From Ardenticatenia bacterium (GTDB lineage Bacteria; Chloroflexota; Anaerolineae; Aggregatilineales; Aggregatilineaceae), in assembly GCA_026984385.1 (NCBI GenBank), contig JALSSH010000110.1:1-18496 (forward strand): a stretch of 18,496 nucleotides of DNA, written 5' to 3'. Below, in pieces: positions 14,330 through 18,496 of the stretch. The first letter of the stretch is position 1. Each line of letters begins with the position of its first letter. The notes below the pieces were generated by a model. That model was not told the DNA's origin. It did no database searches and saw nothing but the letters and a program-made list of their open reading frames with translations. A program made the translations under genes and the position numbers.

Positions 14330-14495
14330 AGGGAAATTTATGCCCGTACAACGCAACGTTTACGCGCTGTTAGCGTAACGCTATTCACAAAGCGGGGTTC
14401 GATCCATAAAATAGAAGGTGGGATTTGAAGCAATCTGCGAGCGGGTAACAACGCTCGCCCGCATACGTAAAGCCAGTGGGTTATGAGGGGAAAAC
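14330..14495. other. Spacer between the two glycosyltransferase genes, with small palindromes
   Basis: It contains TAGCGT-A-ACGCTA (14371-14383) and GCGAGCG-GGTAACAA-CGCTCGC (14437-14458, 7-bp stem), neither followed by a T-run. TTGAAG at 14425 and TAACAA at 14446 are too close (15 nt) for a confident promoter. Whether GT4 is co-transcribed with the upstream gene is unclear. Confidence 0.35.
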
Positions 14496-15797
14496 ATGGG
14501 CGCGACACGGTTGGTGGAAGCCCTGAACAGTTTAGACCCGTCCGAGATCGACCGCGTGTTTGGTAACGAGGCCGATCTGCTACCTTCGGCGGACGAAGTG
14601 GAATTGGCGCCGGTTAAGCGTGTGGCGATTATGACCGAGGCCTTTTTCCCAAAAGTGGACGGCGTCGCCAAATCCGCCTATCTGACGCTGCGCTATCTGC
14701 AAAAAACCGGACGTGAGGTGATCGTTTTTGCGCCGGATATTGCCCCTGCGCGCGTTGGGCCTAGCCGCGTGATCCCGATGCCTTCGGTTGGGCTGCCCTT
14801 CGCGCCGGAAACGCGCGTCGCCCTGCCCACGCCCTCGGTGGCGCGGCATCTGGAGGCGTTCCAGCCGGACTTGATCCACCTTTTCAGTCCGGTGATGATG
14901 GCCGCCAGCGGCATGATCATCGGGCGGCGGCGCTATATTCCGGTGGTCGCCAACTATCAAACCGACTTGCCCGCCTATACCGAGCATTACGGCTTCAACT
15001 TCCTTTCCTCGCCGGTGCAAAATTGGCTGCGCTACGTGCACAACAGCAGCCACCTTACGCTTGTGCCCTCCAACTACACGTTGCACCAACTGCGCCGCCA
15101 AGAATACAAGCGTTTGCGCATCTGGGGGCGCGGGGTGGACTTGGGGCGCTTTAACCCCAAGCACCGCTCGGAGGAGTTCCGCAAGCGGCTACTCGACGGG
15201 CGCGACCCGGACTCGTTGCTTGTGCTCTATGTGGGGCGGTTGGCGACCGAGAAGCGGATCGATCTGCTGTTGGATGTGGCGAAGCGGCCGGGGGTGGCGC
15301 TGACTTTGGTCGGTGATGGGGCGATGCGTGACGAGCTGGAGCGCATGTTTGCGGGGACAAACACGGTTTTCACCGGCTATATGTACGGGGAAGACCTTGC
15401 CAAGGCCTACGCCAGCGCGGATGTGTTTGTTTTCCCAGGCCCCAGCGAAACATTTGGGCAGGTGGTGCAAGAAGCGATGGCCGCCGGCCTGCCCGCCGTG
15501 ATCGTCAATCGCGGCGGCATCGTGGATTTGGTGACCGACGGGGTCAACGGCTTTGTCTGTCCGGAAGACCCGCACGCCTTCGCCGAGGCGGTGCAACGGC
15601 TGCGCGACGATCCGGCGTTGCGACGGCGCATGGCGCAAAACGCCCGTCGCCAGGCCGAACGCCGCCCCTGGACGGCGATCATGGCGCAATTGGAGCAATA
15701 TTACAAAGAGGCCATCGAGCTGAACCGCCGCTGGACGGAGGTTTCTCCGCCGCCGCGCTTCCCGCGTTTGCACATCGCCCGCCCGCTCAATCTATGA
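14496..15797 (+). CDS. GT4 family glycosyltransferase (MgtA/PimB/SqdX-like)
   Basis: A cytosolic, membrane-associated retaining glycosyltransferase with two Rossmann domains (GT-B). The N-domain starts KRVAIMTEAFFPKVDGVAKS (residues 41 onward) with the glycine-containing loop. The C-domain has YVGRLATEKRID (R248 and K253, donor phosphate contacts), LVGDGAMRDELE, and the E-x7-E pair E318/E326 in PSETFGQVVQEAMAAGLP. The overall pattern resembles GDP-mannose-dependent mannosyltransferases acting on glycolipids, and also sulfoquinovosyl transferases. I cannot choose between them. About 40 residues precede the domain. GAGGGG 5 nt before ATG 14496 supports that start. The neighbouring GT-C enzyme suggests a shared glycolipid or surface-glycan pathway. 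Confidence 0.9.
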   Translation: MGATRLVEALNSLDPSEIDRVFGNEADLLPSADEVELAPVKRVAIMTEAFFPKVDGVAKSAYLTLRYLQKTGREVIVFAPDIAPARVGPSRVIPMPSVGLPFAPETRVALPTPSVARHLEAFQPDLIHLFSPVMMAASGMIIGRRRYIPVVANYQTDLPAYTEHYGFNFLSSPVQNWLRYVHNSSHLTLVPSNYTLHQLRRQEYKRLRIWGRGVDLGRFNPKHRSEEFRKRLLDGRDPDSLLVLYVGRLATEKRIDLLLDVAKRPGVALTLVGDGAMRDELERMFAGTNTVFTGYMYGEDLAKAYASADVFVFPGPSETFGQVVQEAMAAGLPAVIVNRGGIVDLVTDGVNGFVCPEDPHAFAEAVQRLRDDPALRRRMAQNARRQAERRPWTAIMAQLEQYYKEAIELNRRWTEVSPPPRFPRLHIARPLNL

Positions 15798-15849
15798 GCG
15801 CGCCGTCAGCCTGGCGACGGTTTCCCGACGCTTGGGCGTTGTCTTGGCG

Positions 15850-15880
15850 TTGGGTTAGGCGCGCGCGGGGCGCGTATAAT
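15850..15880 (+). promoter_or_regulatory. Orphan promoter with a perfect -10
   Basis: TATAAT (15875-15880) is a perfect -10 within an otherwise very GC-rich stretch. The best -35 is TTGGGT (15850-15855) with a long 19-nt spacer. No coding start follows on this strand before the terminator at 15932-15973. Confidence 0.5.
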
Positions 15881-15886
15881 GAAAGC

Positions 15887-15973
15887 GTACTGTGATGGCT
15901 GAGGCCCCCCACAGCCATCCGGTTGCTCCCCAAGACCAAACACTCCGCGAACCGGTGTTTGGTCTTCTTTTTT
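15887..15973 (+). ncRNA. Candidate small RNA (about 87 nt)
   Basis: Between the orphan promoter and a strong intrinsic terminator there is no ORF. The predicted RNA has a first hairpin GATGGCTG/CAGCCATC (15894-15901 with 15912-15919) with a C-rich loop, then the terminator hairpin. CCGGTT (15919-15924) is exactly complementary to AACCGG (15950-15955) in the terminator loop, so a pseudoknot or alternative fold is possible. The first stem also has a competing pairing, CTGTG (15890-15894) with CACAG (15910-15914). I do not recognise it as a known family. The alternative is that it is only the 3' end of the GT4 mRNA. Confidence 0.45.
15932..15973 (+). terminator. Strong intrinsic terminator
   Basis: AAGACCAAACAC (15932-15943) pairs perfectly with GTGTTTGGTCTT (15955-15966) around an 11-nt loop, followed by CTTTTTT (15967-15973). 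The T-run exists only for plus-strand transcription, so it ends either the candidate sRNA or the GT4 transcript 135 nt upstream. It is not a terminator for the minus-strand gene that stops at 15986. Confidence 0.9.
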
Positions 15974-15985
15974 AGGATTTCAGCG

Positions 15986-17095
15986 CTACAGCTCGCCTCC
16001 CACTTCGGTTTTGACCAGCCGCACGCCTAATGTGCTGGCGACCACCAGCGCCACCGCGCGCGCAAATGTTTCGGCAGCCTCTGCCGCTTCCTGGTTGGCT
16101 TGATATTGGCGCAAAAACTCGATGTTGGCTTGGGAGTCAACGGAAAATTTGTCCGTTGTGCTGATGCGTCTCCGCGAAAACTCGCTGCTGGTGGTGTGCT
16201 CGGTTTGCGCCAACAGCAAAGATTCTTCCGGCAATGTGAGGTAAACACCCCAAGTGTGGTGCGTATAGGTGATCTCGGTCATCAAGCCGTCGTTGTCCGG
16301 CTTGGAAGCGTGCGATTGTTGGATGGTGTGCCGTAGCTCCACATTGTAGACCGAGTCCATCGGGATGACGCGCCCTTGTGCGCCGCCCATAAAGATACCC
16401 AGCAAGCCGGTTGGCGGGACAAGGCGGATTGTACGCCGCTCGGGGTCAAAAACGCATTGGTTGAAGGCGGGCGCTTCTTCTCCGCTCCGACGCGGGGCCA
16501 CATCTTTTGCCAGCCGCAACGTCACCCCGCCTCGTCCTTCGCCCAGCCACATCCCCGGGTATTGCACGGGGAGGTCGATCCCTTGTGCCCAAAGCTTGAC
16601 CCGCTGTGGCCCAATATCTTCGCGGGCGTGCGGTGTCAGCGGGCCGGTGACCCCGCTCCGCGTGGCCTGCTGAGCGGTGGGGCGAGGCAACTTCTTAGCG
16701 CCGAATATCTTGAGTGGGCAGCCCACACATTCCGAAAGGGCGCGTCCGGCTTGTTGGGCGGCGGCGGCGTAAAGTTCGTTGTTGCCGACAGGCCAGCGCA
16801 CCAGCTCTAACCAGCGGGGTTTGTCCGTTGCGCGCCGCGCCAGATGAAAACCCAGCCGCCAACGGCGTTTCTTCTCGTCGTAACCGATCACCACCGCGCG
16901 CACATATTCCAGTGAGAGCACCGTCCCGGGCAAGCGTCGTTCTGCGCCAAACCCGGGTGTATATTCCATAACCCCAGACCCGCGCATCACCCAAAAAACA
17001 GGCGTGCCGGAAAGCAGCTCCTCAGCGGCGGGAACTAATCGCCAGGAGTCTTCTTGAATCTCGATATCCACCCCATCGGCTGAAATGGTGGTCAT
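15986..17095 (-). CDS. Hypothetical beta-rich protein, possibly two PH-like halves
   Basis: I do not recognise this 369-residue family. It has no signal peptide and no clear membrane helix. Two halves seem to follow the same plan. Residues about 32-135 have short strands with turns (VFWVMRGSGVMEYTPG, LGTVLSL-type strands, WRLGFHLARR) and then an Ala-rich helix ending LSECVGCPLKIFG. Residues about 213-360 have strands (CVFDPERRTIRLVPP, GRVIPMDSVYNVELRH, WGVYLTLPEESLLL), then the helix AEAAETFARAVALVVASTLG. A linker with Pro/Arg joins them. Each half would suit a bacterial PH-type barrel plus capping helix. That is an inference from pattern. C123-V-G-C126 could bind metal or form a disulfide. 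GAGGTGG lies just before ATG 17095. It is divergent from the two-TM gene at 17223. Confidence 0.75.
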   Translation of the reverse strand: MTTISADGVDIEIQEDSWRLVPAAEELLSGTPVFWVMRGSGVMEYTPGFGAERRLPGTVLSLEYVRAVVIGYDEKKRRWRLGFHLARRATDKPRWLELVRWPVGNNELYAAAAQQAGRALSECVGCPLKIFGAKKLPRPTAQQATRSGVTGPLTPHAREDIGPQRVKLWAQGIDLPVQYPGMWLGEGRGGVTLRLAKDVAPRRSGEEAPAFNQCVFDPERRTIRLVPPTGLLGIFMGGAQGRVIPMDSVYNVELRHTIQQSHASKPDNDGLMTEITYTHHTWGVYLTLPEESLLLAQTEHTTSSEFSRRRISTTDKFSVDSQANIEFLRQYQANQEAAEAAETFARAVALVVASTLGVRLVKTEVGGEL

Positions 17096-17222
17096 TTTCC
17101 ACCTCTGCTAGTCTCGCCGTACCAGATATGATAAGTTTAGGAAAACCCTCCAACTCGTTGAGCACCCCGAGACGGGTGCACATTTCTTATCCCTTTATTT
17201 CATCATAGGAGAACTCGCACTT
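17096..17222. promoter_or_regulatory. Divergent promoter region of the hypothetical pair
   Basis: An AT-rich tract near 17127-17133 reads TATGAT on the plus strand (17127-17132) and TATCAT on the minus strand (17133-17128), giving overlapping -10 candidates for the two divergent genes, though neither has a good -35 at ideal spacing. Nearer the plus gene a small hairpin GCACCC/GGGTGC (17162-17167 with 17174-17179) lies in the putative leader. Confidence 0.35.
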
Positions 17223-17888
17223 ATGGGCAAGCAAGGCAAAGAACAGGCTTCGAAAGCCGCGAGCTTGGGCGTCCGACACCCGCTGTTGATTTATCGAAAT
17301 TTGGGGCGGCGTTATCGCCCGCCTGCGCTGTTGCTGATCGTGTTGGGGCTTTTTGCCCAGTTGCCGAACAAGGTCGCCGAGCTGCAAAACGAATGGGTGG
17401 CGCCGGAGGCGCTGGCGAAGGTCGGCGGCGTGCTGATTTTGGCGGGCGTGGGGTTTTGGCTTTTCGCAACGCTGGCCGAACGGCGTGCTTATGTGCAGTG
17501 CCGCCCGGACGTGTTGGTGGTGCGCTCACCGTTTCGGCGCACCTTGCTCAGCTATCGCCGCATCCAGCAAGTGCGCGCTGTGCCGCTGAGCGACCTCTTT
17601 AACCGCGATGAGGTCAAGGGGCTGGGGAAGGTGTTGCTTTCGCCGCTTTGGGGCATGATGGCGGTGGAGGTGCGGATGAAATCTTGGCCGACCTCGCCGA
17701 AGTGGTTGCGGCGATGGCACGGACGCTATCTTTTTACTCCCAAAGGGGAAAGTTGGGTCTTCATCGTGCCGAACTATAGCTTGTTGGTGCGCGATCTGGA
17801 AGAAGCCCTGCAGCGCAAAAAGCACGCCGACCGCCGAGAAAGCAGCGGCTATCTGGACCCGATCGCGCGGTTGGAGCGCCGCCGTTAG
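17223..17888 (+). CDS. Two-TM membrane protein with a likely bacterial PH domain (hypothetical)
   Basis: The 221-residue protein starts with a basic cytosolic segment (1-32), then two hydrophobic helices (about 33-48 and 66-84) joined by a charged loop. The soluble C-terminal part opens ERRAYVQCRPDVLVVRSPF and continues LLSYRRIQQVRAVPLSDLF. This strand-turn-strand pattern with the RIQQV element matches membrane-anchored bacterial PH proteins of the YdbS type. The tail is strongly basic (QRKKHADRRESSG and ARLERRR), suitable for contact with acidic lipids. Function is unknown; a structural or stress role at the membrane is plausible. ATG 17223 follows AGGAG at 11 nt. It is divergent from the hypothetical gene at 17095, whose halves may also be PH-like. 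Confidence 0.7.
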   Translation: MGKQGKEQASKAASLGVRHPLLIYRNLGRRYRPPALLLIVLGLFAQLPNKVAELQNEWVAPEALAKVGGVLILAGVGFWLFATLAERRAYVQCRPDVLVVRSPFRRTLLSYRRIQQVRAVPLSDLFNRDEVKGLGKVLLSPLWGMMAVEVRMKSWPTSPKWLRRWHGRYLFTPKGESWVFIVPNYSLLVRDLEEALQRKKHADRRESSGYLDPIARLERRR

Positions 17889-17905
17889 CGCCTTTCCGCA
17901 AACAA

Positions 17906-17940
17906 CACAGGCGACCTGCTCGGAAAAGCGGTCGCCTGTG
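17906..17940. terminator. Bidirectional terminator between the PH-type gene and rplL
   Basis: CACAGGCGACC (17906-17916) pairs exactly with GGTCGCCTGTG (17930-17940) around a 13-nt loop. T-rich but broken tracts follow on both strands (GTTTGTG on plus, TTGTTGTTTG on minus), suiting convergent genes. The layout resembles the gyrB terminator: a long perfect stem with a 13-nt loop. Confidence 0.75.
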
Positions 17941-17972
17941 GTTTGTGTGTGCGAGATGAGCAGCGGTCGGTT

Positions 17973-18365
17973 TTACTTCAGTTCGACCGTCGCGCCCGCC
18001 GCTTCCAACTTGCTCTTGGCGTCTTCGGCAGCGTCTTTGCTCACTTCTTCCATCACCGTGCTGGGGGCGCTTTCGACCAAGTCTTTGGCTTCCTTCAGCC
18101 CCAAGCTGGTCAGGCTGCGCACGACCTTGATCACTTCGATCTTTTTCGGGCCGATTTCCTTCAGCACGACGTCGAATTCGGTCTTTTCTTCTTGTTCTTC
18201 TTCCGCCGCACCGGCAGCGCCTGCCGCCATCATCGGGAACGCGCCCATCGCCATCGGGGCCGCCGCTTCCACGCCCCAGGCTTCTTCCAACATCTTCTTC
18301 AGCTCGGCAGCTTCCATCACCGTAAGGTTGCTGAGTTCTTCGACCAGTTTCTGTAGATCGGCCAT
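17973..18365 (-). CDS. rplL: 50S ribosomal protein L7/L12
   Basis: The flexible stalk protein that recruits translation factors to the ribosome. The N-terminal dimerisation helices (residues 1-32, LQKLVEELSNLTVMEAAEL) are followed by an Ala/Met/Gly-rich hinge (34-55). The C-terminal domain begins EKTEFDVVLKEIGPKKIEVIK and includes the factor-binding helix region LTSLGLKEAKDLVESAP. It ends at residue 130 with GATVELK. The length is normal. A GAAAGGA site lies about 12 nt before ATG 18365. It follows rplJ on the same strand, the usual order of the L10-L12 operon. L12 is made in several copies per ribosome, so strong translation is expected. Confidence 0.97.
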   Translation of the reverse strand: MADLQKLVEELSNLTVMEAAELKKMLEEAWGVEAAAPMAMGAFPMMAAGAAGAAEEEQEEKTEFDVVLKEIGPKKIEVIKVVRSLTSLGLKEAKDLVESAPSTVMEEVSKDAAEDAKSKLEAAGATVELK

Positions 18366-18438
18366 GGTTCTATGCTATCCTTTCATCACTTGTGCGTTGG
18401 CGTGTTGAGACTGTGCGTTGACTTGGGTTTATGCGCGA

Positions 18439-18453
18439 CGTAGCCAGGCTACG
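18439..18453. repeat. Short palindrome overlapping the rplJ stop
   Basis: CGTAGCC-A-GGCTACG (18439-18453) is a perfect inverted repeat that includes the rplJ stop codon (18449-18451). In RNA it would form a 5-bp stem with a 5-nt loop. It may be a partial attenuator or processing hairpin in the rplJ-rplL gap, or may be chance. Confidence 0.4.
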
Positions 18454-18496
18454 CGGCTTCTTCTTTCTGAGTGTAAGCTGCCAGCACGTTGACCAC
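18449..18496 (-). CDS. rplJ: 50S ribosomal protein L10, C-terminal end (partial)
   Basis: The frame enters from the right edge and ends at TAG (18451-18449). The 15 visible residues, VVNVLAAYTQKEEAA, match the final helix of L10 proteins, where the VLxAY pattern is common and which in full-length form holds the L12 dimers. Position directly upstream of rplL on the same strand confirms the call. The gap to rplL is 83 nt. Confidence 0.85.
   Translation of the reverse strand: MVNVLAAYTQKEEAA

Noticed and set aside
14391..14406. TpsiC-arm-like GGGGTTCGATCC, suggesting a tRNA
   Set aside because: The flanking bases do not make a 5-bp T-stem, and no acceptor, D or anticodon arm can be found around it.
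1..18496. CRISPR arrays, insertion sequences, prophage or integrase genes
   Set aside because: I looked for regularly spaced repeats, transposase motifs and phage genes and found none.

Overview
The window is a gene-dense, high-GC stretch of an ordinary bacterial chromosome. The gene set suggests Chloroflexota, possibly Anaerolineae-like: RNase J, a SAM-I riboswitch ahead of metY-metX, a long RmlA with a beta-helix tail, a lone CoA-transferase A subunit and several uncharacterised proteins. This placement is an inference from gene style only. I see no insertion sequence, prophage, CRISPR array, tRNA or rRNA.

Layout, left to right. (1) 1-85 is the 3' tail of a + strand gene, converging on a two-gene minus-strand operon (1429-82): a TIR-TPR protein followed by an 85-residue acidic protein, with a near-consensus promoter. 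(2) 1604-2437 is a class I CoA-transferase A subunit with no B subunit beside it. (3) 2479-5356 is a complete methionine-biosynthesis unit: sigma70-type promoter, SAM-I aptamer, a visible antiterminator/terminator switch, metY and metX. (4) A minus-strand Fur-family regulator (5996-5493) with unusual metal-site residues is divergent from rmlC-rmlA (6174-7882), which make and use the dTDP-sugar precursor. (5) gyrB (9928-7973, minus) ends in a long perfect hairpin with a T-tract on its own strand. (6) A 550-bp leader region precedes a 71-residue cold-shock-domain protein lacking the usual RNA-binding aromatics, then RNase J (10935-12605) with a structured leader. (7) A three-hairpin, cloverleaf-like GC palindrome (12621-12706) lies between RNase J and a GT-C/GT39-like membrane glycosyltransferase, which is followed by a GT4 glycosyltransferase. 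(8) 15875-15973 has a perfect -10 box, a short structured stretch and a strong intrinsic terminator with no ORF, so it is a small-RNA candidate. (9) A hypothetical beta-rich protein (minus) is divergent from a two-TM protein with a likely PH-type domain. (10) The window closes with rplL and the end of rplJ on the minus strand.

Functional themes are methionine supply under SAM feedback, surface glycan assembly (RmlC/RmlA, GT39-like, GT4), core information processing (GyrB, RNase J, L7/L12, L10) and one possible NAD-linked TIR immunity or signalling operon. The best candidates for undescribed biology are the putative sRNA, the cloverleaf palindrome, the divergent cold-shock-like protein with its inverted-repeat leader, and the TIR-TPR operon.
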